Source: Nemertoderma westbladi (Eukaryota; Xenacoelomorpha; Nemertodermatida; Nemertodermatidae). From it: a DNA stretch of 64,000 bases. Of the stretch, positions 1 through 10,479 are shown one piece after another (position 1 is the first letter of the stretch; each line of letters starts with the position of its first letter). The translations under genes and the position numbers were made by a program. The stretch covers positions 1 through 64,000 of the forward strand of contig JAUCBJ010000009.1 of NCBI GenBank assembly GCA_032718475.1. Direction: 5' to 3'. A model generated the notes under the pieces. The model saw only the letters and a program-made list of their open reading frames with translations. It had not been told where the DNA came from and did no database searches.

Positions 1-3000
1 GAACGTCGTCGTTATCTGAGGAGTATGGAGTTCCCTCAGTTAAATCGTCTCCTTCACTAGTATCTTCTTCCCATTCACTCACCTGGCAGACGCGCTCTTG
101 CGGTAGTCTTTCTTTGAGTGTTCTACTGGAAGGGCCAGTAAAGTACCAACCTACTCTAGTTCTTACCGCATAGGTCTGTAGTGGCTGCGGTTGAGCAGGC
201 CGTTTCTCTAATGTCTCCAGCGCCTCATGCGCGTTTTGGCCGATGAGTATTTGCACTCCAGGATAATCAGTCTGGAATCGAGGTATGTTAAGATGTTGGA
301 TGCTCTCATCCTCGTCCCAATTATAAAGGTCTGCTTGAGTAGTAGCGAAGTTCTTTATAGCCACCATTTTCACTGACCTTATGCTATGTTCTCCTAGTTC
401 GTCCTGGGGGGTGGACAACGCTCCTACATAATAATCCGCTGTTATTGTAGATTTCCAAACTTGCATAATGCCTGACATGTTGAGCTTAGTTTGGAACTTG
501 GGTTGTCCAGCAAATATATCTTCGGCTAGCTCTTTGTCGATGAATGTTCCTGTACTACCGGAGTCAAGGAGGGCGTTCACTACATAACTCCTCTTAGGTC
601 CGTGAACCCTTACTTGCACCACAGGAAACTCTCGGATCCCTACATTGGAAGATGGCTCTTTCCAAGATGGTTGTCGCTCAGAAGTAGTTAGAGTGAAGTC
701 GTTGTCTGTATCCTTTTCATAGGTGAGTGCTCGATACACTGCGGTATTTATCATGTAACAGGATTCGTTTTCGTCGGAAAACTCGTCTGTATAGAATCCT
801 TCCATCTCAGATTGATCAGTGTCGTTCACATCACTGAATTGGACATGTAGCTCGGAATCACTTACCTGATTCGGACTATTTCGCTCGAATTCAGCGTGCA
901 ACAAGATATGATGTTTCGCACCACACTTTGCACACCTTATGTCAGAGAAACAGGTACGCCGTTGGTGTCCTTGTCTGAGGCAATTATAACATAACCGCTT
1001 ATCCCACATGACTTCGCGTCTCTCCGTTAATGACTTCTTCAGGAATTCATCACACATATTCAAACGGTGGGTCCCGTCACACAGCGCACATTTCGGTTTG
1101 ATGTTACTTACCTTATTTTGAGTCACATTGTGTACACTTGCCTTTTCTTCGGGCTTTCTCACCGGAATTCTCTTGGGAGACGTGGGAGGAGTTTTTCTTA
1201 CCTGTGCTCTCCTGTCATTTGCTCGAGACTTGAATTTACTTACCTGATCTTTAGGCATTTTATTGACATAATAAGATCTATCAGTGTCTTTCCCGCTATC
1301 TTCTCCTTGAGAAGTCTGGCTTTCGCCGTCGTCTGTATAACACACTGGTGTTACCTTTCTCCTAGAGACGGGTTTTTCACTTACCTTGTTTTCCGGTGTG
1401 TTCTCTCTGGACAGTTTCAGGAGCTGTAATTTCACTTCTCCATCTAGGAATGACATGAGATCAGCCATGGTAGGATCTCGTCGTTGTTGTTCCATCATAT
1501 ATAACACTTTCTTATCCCAGCGTGTACCTACCCCACCTTTCGGTAAAGTAGAAGCCACAGCTCCAATGACCATAGAACTCTGGTATTCATGAGACTTACC
1601 TAACCAATCTAATTGTCTACAGATCTCTTGAATCTCATCGGAAAACTCTATTATCCCACTGCTGATGAACTTTCTGGGCGCTACTAATTTTGCATATAAA
1701 TACTTAGCGATATTATTCCTATTACCATACCTGATGTTTAGTGTATCCCAAACTTGTCTTAATCCGTCTGGATGTCCAATAAACTTTAACGCCATTAACT
1801 TGGGAGATCCTTCCAAGCACTCGATGAGGTATCTAAGTTTTTCTCCATTAGATAGTACAGAGTTCTGTATGTTATCTTTGTAATATTCATTAAAAGGTAA
1901 CCATTTCATCTCATCTCCATTGAACTTGACGATCTCTCCCACCTTTACCACTTGCCGGGCTTCGGTTCTAGCCATTTGACGCGTAAAACTTTCTTGGGCC
2001 ATCGTGTTATTCAATATCGAGTTATCGGTATATAAATTTCTCGGATTATGATCAGTTCTATAGGGAATGTCATTATCAACAGGTCTATAATTACCCTTAA
2101 TAGGGTTCACTATAGGAGTTTCTACTTCGCTAGCAGTATATATGCGTGTAGGCTCCACACCTTGCGCATGAGATACTTCAGACCTAACAGGTTGACACAT
2201 TGTTACAGAGGGTGGTGGTATACCCCTTTGAGTATTTACTAATTTATCGCGTTCTAGCGCGATACTTTGCTGCACTTCTTGCAACTCTAGCCTACTTTCC
2301 CTTACTGTGCCCTTGAATTGCTGGACAGTCTCCTGCATCTGCCCGAGCAGGAGATCCATCCCCCGCCGTCTCTCATCCACCCATTCGACCGCCAAAGCGG
2401 GAGTCGCCAACGTTGTAGCGGGCGGACGAGGGACAACGGGCGACAAATTATGAATATTTCGCTCGGGGTCCAGGACCTGAACTGTCTCCTGGGCAGTTCT
2501 ACGGGGCACAGGTAGCTTAGTGCTATGCAGAGGGAATTTAGAGGTAGTCTCAGGGAGCACAGGTGTGTCTATCACCGAAGGGGTGATTTCAAGAACAGGC
2601 CTAATTATTTCAGGCTCATCTACTATAGTAGGGAGTCTTTCTATTTTAATTATTTGGTCTGTGGGCTCTGTACTACCTAAGTTGGTGTTATTTAGTTGCC
2701 TTCTAACAGCTGGAGGCAAATCAGGCAATTTCTGACGGTGGAATGTTCTTTTACGTCTGCTTAGACGAGATCTATTTCCTTTGCCTTCAGTATCGGTGGT
2801 ATCGCCTTCCTCCGATGATGTATATCCCTGTCTTTTGGGAGTAGATCGATTCATCATCTGCATATTGCTAGCCGTTAACTGTTTATTTATGCAGTCTTGA
2901 TTCTCCTGAATGTTTTCCAATTCTAACTGGGTGGTTTCTTCAGTCGCTCTCCGTTCTGCTTCTGCCACTGCCTCTGCCGCCTTTCTTTCAGCTGCTGCTT

Positions 3001-3580
3001 CTGCCAAGGTCGCTTTTGCTTCTGCCGCTGCCTCTGCCGCCTTTGCCTCTGCCGCTGCCTCTGCCGCCTTTGCCTCTGCCGCTGCCGCTTTTGCCTCTGC
3101 CGCTGCCGCTGCCGCTTTTGCCTCTGCCGCTGCCGCTTTTCTTTCTGCTTCTGCAGCTACCACTGCTGCTTTCTTTCTGTCTTCTATACGTTTTTTCTTT
3201 ACTTGCTCTTCTTGGACTCGTGTCAGGCGGAGTTGTTCATCAAATTTAGCCTGATTCGCAGCCCTCATTTCCACATCGATGGCATCCAACACAAGCTTGG
3301 TTCCTTCACTATTAGGGCTAAGTCCCTCTAACCTTCTCCTCAACTCGTCATCACCTAAAAAACGTTGATAGTCTGACAGATAGATGTCAATGGCATCCCT
3401 CTTATGCGGTTTCTCTGCCGTCGCTTCACTTTCCACTTGGGAAAAGTAGCGTCTGTTGATTCTCCATGGGTTGAGCGCTCCTCCAGCTGAGCTTTCCACT
3501 GAGCTGTTCCTTGAACCTGGAGACTTACCCTTTGAAACCAAGTCTTTACGGCAACTTGCAACGACGTGTCTTGTCTTCGT
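1..3580 (-). CDS. BEL/Pao retrotransposon gag-protease polyprotein, 3' end beyond window
   Basis: This is an uninterrupted minus-strand frame of about 1190 codons, opening after a stop at 3581-3583 and still open at base 1. In order it shows an Ala/Glu-rich helical stretch (about 3000-3140), a basic linker, a capsid-like domain of the kind called DUF1759 in BEL/Pao elements (about 1500-1950), three zinc-binding knuckles (CX2CX3HX4C near 1065; CX2CX4HX4C, seen as CYNCLRQGHQRRTC, near 975; a CAKCGAKHH form near 925) and an aspartic protease core LLDSGSTGTF near 555-580 (DUF1758-like). Reverse transcriptase, RNase H and integrase would follow to the left, outside the window. The first about 220 bases overlap the upstream frame (3355-4347) in the -1 register, so it was probably expressed as one product by frameshifting or is separated by one old indel. 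Family assignment rests on the knuckle/protease order and is firm; the start codon is unknown. Confidence 0.85.
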
Positions 3581-4347
3581 TTAGAAGCCTCCTCAAAGGC
3601 CGATAATATTAGCCTGATTCGTAGAATTCTTTCTCTAACTTGATAAAGCAGTTGTACCTGCTCTTGAGGTCCTTTTGGTTGTTGAAACAGTTGTCCTTTT
3701 ACTCGCTCCATAGAGCTGAAGAATCCCTGTGCGTATCCGGCTGCGGACCTCTTCCACACAGCGGGATCTATGGTTTCCTTGGCTACTCCCATCTGGTGTA
3801 TGTCTTCCCAGGCAGCTTCTGATAAATCAAACGGGAGTCCGGGTCCGGGGAAGTTCCATTGCGACTCGACCATGGACTTCAGTTCTTCCCTTGTGTATCC
3901 AGCATAACTATCTCTAGTTGAACGCTGGCTTCTCGCCCAATCGATCTGGTGTTCTTCCACAGCGATCAATAACCTAGTGAGTACGGCTGCAGGAAGGATG
4001 AGAAGGGGATCCGAATAAACCGCATCCATCATCTTTGCTCCGCGTTCTGGCGTCAGTTCTACAGTATCCTCACTACTGGGGCTGTTGGGCCGTTGAGAAG
4101 TAAGCTCTGGGCTCGCGGGTTGTTGCTGTTCCGCTGCTTCTTGGTCCCGCTTGACCTGAGCTCGAGTGCCTATGATAGACCTACGATGTTGGACCAGCCT
4201 AGGTTCTTTTAATACTACTGGAGGGATGACCTTCCTCACAGTGGGAGGTGAACTGAACTTACGACTAGACGGTTCTACGCCTCTATCTGAGTCGCAGATA
4301 GTTACATCTAATAAACTGTCTGACAGGTTCTGCTTAGTATCAGACAT
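3355..4347 (-). CDS. BEL/Pao element N-terminal gag open frame
   Basis: This frame of 330 codons starts at an ATG (MSDTKQNLSD) and ends at TAG. It encodes a polar, Ser/Pro/Arg-rich N-terminal third (about residues 1-100) followed by a mostly helical region (about 115-300) with many Trp and Gln residues. I recognise no named domain. Its 3' end overlaps the larger gag-protease frame by about 225 bases in the -1 register, and the overlapping part of that frame also reads as protein-like sequence. It is therefore best seen as the amino-terminal part of the same retrotransposon polyprotein. No classic slippery heptamer of X XXY YYZ form in the correct register is visible in the overlap, so a simple indel in this copy is as likely as programmed frameshifting. 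The sequence AGGGTAAGTC at 3521-3531 resembles a splice donor. Confidence 0.6.
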   Translation of the reverse strand: MSDTKQNLSDSLLDVTICDSDRGVEPSSRKFSSPPTVRKVIPPVVLKEPRLVQHRRSIIGTRAQVKRDQEAAEQQQPASPELTSQRPNSPSSEDTVELTPERGAKMMDAVYSDPLLILPAAVLTRLLIAVEEHQIDWARSQRSTRDSYAGYTREELKSMVESQWNFPGPGLPFDLSEAAWEDIHQMGVAKETIDPAVWKRSAAGYAQGFFSSMERVKGQLFQQPKGPQEQVQLLYQVRERILRIRLILSAFEEASKRRQDTSLQVAVKTWFQRVSLQVQGTAQWKAQLEERSTHGESTDATFPKWKVKRRQRNRIRGMPLTSICQTINVF

Positions 4348-4483
4348 GTTTATGTGTACAGTTGAATGTCTACTGCTGTATTACAGTCTGAGCAAGTCTA
4401 GTAACTCAGTATTAACTGATAGCCTAGTAATTAATTACCGATACTGCTACTCAGCGTAGCGTGATATATATATAATATATTAG

Positions 4484-4735
4484 GATACCGGTATGCTTAT
4501 AGTATATATAACTATTATAAGTTTTATTACAGACTAGGTTTATCACAGAATACCGGTATAATTTTAGCACAAATATATATAAATATATAATAGGCCTATC
4601 GGGAATACCGGTATACAGCTTACAGTTTGTAGTATATATAATTCTGGAATAGAATTAATTACAAGTACCGGTATAATTTCAGCCTAGATTTATAGAAATA
4701 AAGATAATAGGCCTGTCGTGAATACCGGTATATCA
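4484..4735. repeat. about 118-bp tandem repeat with ATACCGGTAT palindromes
   Basis: The palindrome ACCGGT, usually within ATACCGGTAT, occurs at about 4487, 4552, 4607, 4667 and 4725, spaced close to 60 bases. Segments 4545-4615 and 4663-4733 align well (both run from ACCGGTATAATTT to AATAGGCCT..CG.GAATACCGG), giving a degenerate 118-bp duplication. It lies in the leader upstream of the retrotransposon gag gene. Confidence 0.6.
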
Positions 4736-5663
4736 ATTATTTTAAATAATTAAATTACTGAATTTTAGGGTTACTTTGTTACTTTACTTACTTTATTACC
4801 GTTATTTGAGCAGTAATCCAACTGATATTGAGACCTAATGGTTGTATGGTAGGCCTACGATTTATAAATCGTTAGATTTGATTTATAATATATATATACC
4901 CGTTTTAATGGGTTTTGTCAATGTTTGAAATAAATGTTATTATTTCTGAGGGGTAATCACTACACAAAGCGGTGCGCTTTCAGTGAAGTGTTACTTATAG
5001 GACACTAAAACAAATAATACTAATTTACCTAAGTTACTTAATACTACAAATTACGTACAATTCGGGTGAGATTACAATCTCTAAATAAACACAAAAATTT
5101 ACAAAAAATACAAAATACGAATTTTTTTAGGGTAATTTTACAAGAAGTCTACAAACCAGCCTAACAAAGGGTTAGAAATCTGGTTATTATAACGGACAGG
5201 GTACTACGGTATTTGAAAATAATAAGTAGTAGTAAATACACTGCGTTGTCCAGATAGGAAAATGCCACCGCCTGACGACCTATAGCCGTATCGCTATAGG
5301 TTCTACGTTATGTATCACGGAGTGTTCCTACCTAGAAGTTAATAGAGCTAATCGAACGTGCCTATCAACCACTTTACAACACAAATATAATGTCTACACT
5401 AATTACTCTCGGAAAGCACTGTACACTAAACCCTAAATTAGGTACGAGTACTTGTACAACAGATAATCAGTAGTTAAATATACTTGAACAGCTAAAAGAA
5501 CCACGGCATCTGCTGGAGTGACCGATGCACAAAATCACCAGTCTTTACCTACGCCAAGCAGCCCGTGTAGTACCGGGGTTAATTTAACTATAGCGGTATG
5601 TATAACAAACACAATTATTGTAGGAACAAACTTGGGGAATGAATGTTGCGAATAATCGCATAA
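4736..5663. other. non-coding leader of the retrotransposon, no gene seen
   Basis: AT-rich sequence between the gag start and the 289-bp duplication. I see no open frame, tRNA or recognisable motif. It is probably the untranslated leader or part of a long LTR of the element to its left. Confidence 0.4.
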
Positions 5664-6240
5664 ACTCTGAATAATAAATATTACGCTACGCGTACAAACC
5701 ACTCAAACAAAATGCAGACCAAATACCGACAGACTACTATCAAGCCTAAACAAACTACGGTATATGCAGACTCCGAAATGATTAGGTAGTATGCGTTCTA
5801 ACCCAGTAGTACGACTTATTCTTTAGTTGGGGGTTTACCTTACAGCAATGGCTGCCCCTACTTCCTAACCGTTCTTTATCGGACAGATGCTTTACACACA
5901 CCGAAATCCGTTCAGACCTAATAACAGCCAGACAACTATCCAGCCTACAAATTATCTAAATAAATATTATACGCTACCCGTACAGACTTACACAAACAAA
6001 GTACAGACTAAACGATGGCAGACTACTCTCAAGCCTAAATAAACTACAGGACATGCAGACTCCGAAATGATTAGGTAGTATGCGTTCTAACCCAGTAGTA
6101 CGACTTATTCTTTAGTTGGGGGTTTACCTTACAGCATTCGCTGCCCCTACTTCCTAACCGTTCTTTATCGGACAGGTGACCTACACACACTGCAATCCGT
6201 TCAGACTTAACAGCAATCAGACAACAGCTCAGCCTACAAA
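5664..6240. repeat. 289-bp tandem duplication
   Basis: Two head-to-tail units align over nearly their full length. The same block beginning ATTAGGTAGTATGCGTTCTA starts at 5781 and again at 6070, a shift of 289 bases, and the flanks (TACGCTAC.CGTACA at the start, CAGCCTACAAATT at the end) repeat too. The central 100 bases are almost identical, the edges more diverged. Confidence 0.8.
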
Positions 6241-6429
6241 TTGTCTGTACAATCTGATCAGGCTTACACGCCTTCTGCTCAATACTGGCCTACAAATAAA
6301 ATAAAACTGACAGAAATAAGTAAGCTCCAAAAGAAACAAGGGGTGTACAGTCCCTAATCTCTTAAACAGCCTACCGGTATACAACAATCAAATCGAATAA
6401 TACTAGTGTACTTATACGGGAAGTTCCGG

Positions 6430-6550
6430 TTAGGACAGTTAGGCCTACGGACCTACAGAAGTACCGGTTCTGGCAGTTGGACCTACGGACCTACGGCAGT
6501 ACCGGTTCTGGCAGTTGGGCCTACTGACCTACAGATGGACCGTTCAGGTT
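6430..6550. repeat. about 38-bp short tandem repeat
   Basis: The phrase CAGTACCGGTTCTGGCAGTT and the following GGACCTACGGACCTAC repeat about three times with small changes. No function is evident; it abuts the LTR-like segment. Confidence 0.6.
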
Positions 6551-6624
6551 TACCGGTTGACCGGTACTTTCAACTTTATTGCTTACTGCAATAAAGAAGC
6601 TATATCCGTTATTGTTCGCGCTTT

Positions 6625-7410
6625 CAGACCTTTGGCAGTTTAACCCGCCAAATTAGAATGTCTTCTAGATAATAAATCACTTTTAGTCTATGACAAGTAT
6701 TTAATTCACTACACTAGTCGAAACCAATCTGTGCGCGATCATTCACCCGCTGGATATACCCGGGAGATTGGGTTCGACGGCTTAATCTTATTGCTATGTA
6801 AGCCTAATGTATTATTCGACTGACAGTATTATATAATCTCTGACAATATTATTCACCTTCGGGGAATATTAACAGTTCCTTTAGGACGTGGCGCTTTATC
6901 TATACAAACAGAGTTATGACTTAAACTACTCACAACGATATGGCTTAGTTATAATTCACATATATGGCGCATTCTTTAGGAAATGCTTCGTTATCAGTCT
7001 CATTCATACACAATGCTGCACACTGATCTGCCGATCTTCACTGATTTTAGTTATATATAAAAGGAACACGGACTGACTCATGTAGGGTCTATCAAATAAC
7101 ATTAGATTCACTTCAAACCACTTTAACATAAGTCACAATCGTTATATGTAACCTTTCTCTCTTACCTTCGGTATATCAAGAATATTGGGTTTCGGGGTTA
7201 TTTATCGTTATTCCAAATATAATAATTCATCAACCATATTATGAAGAACTGACAGTAAATAGCAGTATAACAATATAAAGTATGCACAGGTTGTTTGATT
7301 GTTTGGTTTGGATGGATAACCAATTTGTTATGTTTTGGTTTGATAACGGATATATGTCCTTATAATTAAGCCTACTAGTGTTCGACTAAAAACAGAAAGG
7401 CACAAAATAT
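6625..7410 (-). repeat. LTR-like segment, inverted copy at 38225-39020
   Basis: About 790 bases match 38225-39020 in the opposite orientation, with scattered substitutions and indels (for example the blocks GCGCCACGTCC and TTCACTTCAAACCACTT are shared). It lies upstream of the BEL/Pao gag gene in the place expected for the 5' LTR, and reading with that element an AATAAAG polyadenylation-like word occurs just beyond it near 6580. I infer the LTR of this element, with a solo copy at 38 kb. I did not establish the TG...CA ends, and the 2.2-kb gap to gag is long, so an unrelated repeat is possible. Confidence 0.5.
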
Positions 7411-8365
7411 TTCCAAGCCGTTCTCTCCTGGCTTAGGAAAGAAAGACCAACAACACTGAAAACTGATAAGAATAACCTTATTTACAAAGGCTTCCACCCA
7501 ACACAGAGAAAGAACATACAGATAGGAAAATTCAGTTCAGTAGATCTGTGATAGGTCGAAATCAAAATCAACTCAAATCCTATTGGCAGATACTTTCCCA
7601 AGCTGGTTGAACAATCAAACGTAGCCCAGATCCCTTCGCACAGCGAATCAGCCAATCAGCCGGTAGCTTGCGCTATTCGAGTTATAGATCCCTTTTTAGA
7701 GTATTCAGCGCCTGGGGGGGAACTGGTTAACAAGGCAAACGAATCAGTTATCCCACAAAAGCTTTTACACCTCCGCATTACTAATGTAATCCATAGTGGG
7801 GGGTTGGGGGGTGCTTTTTTGCCGAGTCAGCTCTCGGGGCAATTACCACACCCTGGTTTGCCATTCCACAGGGTGGGTGTCGCAGTGGAGTCAGATATGA
7901 GGCCCATCACCCATATCTACTCTGGCACACGTGACCCACCATTGGCTGTGCAGCTCATCTGCTGGGTCATGCCCTGTACCCCTGCTGCCAGGTGCAGGTC
8001 GCAGTGAAGTGTACTCAGAGTGGACATGAGAACACTCTACCTACTCCTGACCAGCCATTGGTAGATCACCATCTGCCTGGCCAGGCCATATACCCCTGCA
8101 GCCAAGTATATGGGTCCTTAATCCAGGACCAACGGAGTCCTTATCCCAGAACGAAGCGGGTCCTAGTTACAGGACCAGATTTGCCCTAGTAAGAGGGTCT
8201 ATGCAGCTACAGGTGGCACCTCCTTTATGCTGCATTGAGCTGGCAAGTTTTCTTGACCAATGACCTAGAATACCTGACCCGACCCGACTCAAACTTAATA
8301 TTCACTGAATGGTCTCACAGGGGTGTCAAAAGCAGTGGTCCCCTGACAGTCACGATGCGTTTTTT
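7411..8365. other. intergenic sequence, no gene recognised
   Basis: This stretch has a G-rich tract at 7793-7812 and short open frames without any recognisable protein. The part 7830-8230 is richer in GC than its surroundings and looks like an old repeat, but I cannot assign it. Confidence 0.4.
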
Positions 8366-9006
8366 TATACTTTATGTTTATCGGAGCAAAAACGGGAAAT
8401 ATGACCAGAATTATAGCATGAGTAGCAAATTTTGTCTTTCCAACATCGTTCTTTAATGTGACCAGATCTTCCACATGATTCGCATATACGTCTGGCGCTT
8501 GGATTGCTCAGATTGTTTTCACATGAGCAGGATCTGGAAGAGCTTGAATGAAATCGGCCACAGCTTGTGCAGTTGAACCTTGATGTTCATACCACCAAGC
8601 TAAAACGGTTGTTTTTATGCTATGGGACAGCCCATCAATCAATCGTTGAATTATGGCATCTTTTCCTAACGACAGATACAGTAGTGTCCAAGGAACTACA
8701 GCCTGCAGCAGCACTGCAGCATGGGTACTCAGTAACGTAGTTTGCAAATTCATCACCTGGATTAGATGGTTTCTTTTGTCAGTATCATTCTGTTTCAACA
8801 CCTTTTAAGAGACTTTTATATGTAGCACAGCCGTCTGATAACTTTTCTTCCAAAGGTATCAAAATATCTTCACAAATAAATACTGGTAACATTTCTCATT
8901 TCTTTTTATCATTATCAATATCTTTTCCGACAAAATACCCATTAATCTGACGTTTCCACGCATCAACTGACTGACATTCTACTGTTAAAATTGGTAAATT
9001 CGGCAT
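8366..9006 (-). pseudogene. LTR-retrotransposon gag with two zinc knuckles, broken
   Basis: Read on the minus strand, the sequence begins with MPNLPILTV near 9006 and continues for about 210 codons with in-frame stops and at least two frameshifts (stops near 8900 and 8790; frame change near 8510). A capsid-like helical part at 8520-8800 includes LAWWYEHQG. It ends with two classic CX2CX4HX4C knuckles: CESCGRSGHIKERC (about 8455-8500) and CYSCYNSGHISRFC (about 8395-8440), followed by a stop. The two-knuckle layout at the very C-terminus is typical of gag proteins of Gypsy-like or related LTR elements. No protease or pol sequence follows. It is a dead gag fragment, unrelated to the BEL/Pao gag at 1-4347. 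Confidence 0.7.
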
Positions 9007-9089
9007 ACTCGCAGCGCCAATATAAAAGTTAAGAATCACAAATAAATCAAATATATTAATTCAATATAATTTAATAATATATTAATCCA

Positions 9090-9955
9090 AAAATAGTATA
9101 ATGAATCCTTCCTTCTTGCCTATCACAATTATATATCCTCATGACCGGGATAGTACTTAAGTCATATCTGAACCCAATCTGGACCCAATCTCGAGAATTA
9201 TACCAGATCTGAACCCAATCTGAATCGGAAATAGAAAGAGGGTTGACAATTATTAATTTTTGCATTAAGAATTTTGAATAAATTTTACCTATCTTTTTTC
9301 ATATTTAAGTTTGTGGTCAGCCACAGCACTACTGCTGTATATTGGGGACTGCAGTTACTGCTGTATTGTACTGCTGTGCAGTTGCAGTCATTAACGTTAT
9401 AGCTCACATTTACAGGTAGGCGGTATCCCAACTGACAACTACAGAACTACGACTGTACGGTTCTCATAGCAGTTCGGTTTCATATGTAGAGACAGCTGGA
9501 CAGATGTAGCCTAGGGACCGGTACCAGGCACTACAGTAGTAACCTACCCAACGTTAGACCGAAACCGAACTGCTCCGAGAACCGTACAGCCGTAGTTCTG
9601 TAGTTGTCAGTTGGGATACCGCCTACCGGTAACTGTGAGCTATAACGTTAATGACTGCACAGCAGCGCAGAACAATACAGCAGTAACTGCAGTCCCCAAT
9701 ACAGCAGTAGTGCTGCGGCTGCCGGCAAATTTAAATATGAAAAAAAGATATGTCAAATTTCTTCAAATTTCAAAATTGTTAATGCAAAAATTAATAATTT
9801 TCACCCCTCTTTCTATTTCCGATTCAGATTGGGTTCAGATTTGGTATAATTCTCGAGATTGGGTTCAGATAGGTTCAGATATGACTTACAGTAAGTACTA
9901 TCCTTATGACCAGCTGTCTATGTACAGCTGTTACCCCTCACCATATAATACTGTA
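9090..9955. mobile_element. foldback (long inverted-repeat) element
   Basis: Two arms of about 350-400 bases are reverse complements: left about 9141-9484, right about 9556-9905, with a 70-base centre. Matching blocks include the inner arms reading ACCGCCTAC/GTAGGCGGT, the CAGTAACTGCAGTCCCCAATA region and the outer TTGGGTTCAGAT repeats. No transposase gene is present. I infer a non-autonomous foldback DNA element; I found no clear target-site duplication. Confidence 0.8.
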
Positions 9956-10005
9956 TAAACCCTATATAGACCTTTACATGATTAAACCTGTTGTAAAATA
10001 ATTTC

Positions 10006-10066
10006 GGGGGGGGGGGGGGGGGGGGGCATGTACCTGAATAAAGACACTATATTCCAGGATATGGTG
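10006..10066 (+). repeat. poly-G tract plus terminal piece of the foldback family
   Basis: Twenty-one G residues (10006-10026) are followed by TACCTGAATAAAGACACTAT and the rest of a terminal sequence ending ATGGTGTA. The same G-tract/terminus pairing is found at 12199-12256, 14795-14842, 15790-15872 and 61653-61710, so this is a short orphan end of that family. Confidence 0.65.
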
Positions 10067-10479
10067 TATTCCCTTGAGGAACTTTCAGAAAATTTTTAAT
10101 TTTTCACCTTGATTTTGGGGCTCGTCTCCTTGGGTCATACCAGGGATAAGTAAATATACTCCGAAAACAATAATTTATTATACCGCTAATTGAACATTCG
10201 AATTAAAACAAAGGCTAATTACTGTACTGGTAAAGTAAATCACGAACAACTGTAACAAATATACTGTACAATCCAATTGAGTTAAGTTGAGTATCTAATA
10301 ATACATTTATAAAAAAGTACAAGGTGCAGTCAATAATTTGTTTCAATTTCTAGCACGTAGTTTATGTTCCACAAGTTCCTAGATAACTCGATATCTTGAT
10401 TTCCATTAAAGATTCCGAGATTACTAGTACTGTAGTTTGCGTCGGCGCCCTTTTTAGTTTTAGATTAGGGGAGTAACTA
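10067..10479. other. intergenic, no gene recognised
   Basis: AT-rich sequence without convincing coding potential. It may include the 3' untranslated region of the octapeptide-repeat gene, which is transcribed leftwards into it. Confidence 0.4.

Noticed and set aside
2910-3254. Plus-strand Ala/Ser-rich and Leu/Pro-rich frames
   Set aside because: Shadows of the Ala/Glu coding repeat of the retrotransposon gag on the opposite strand.
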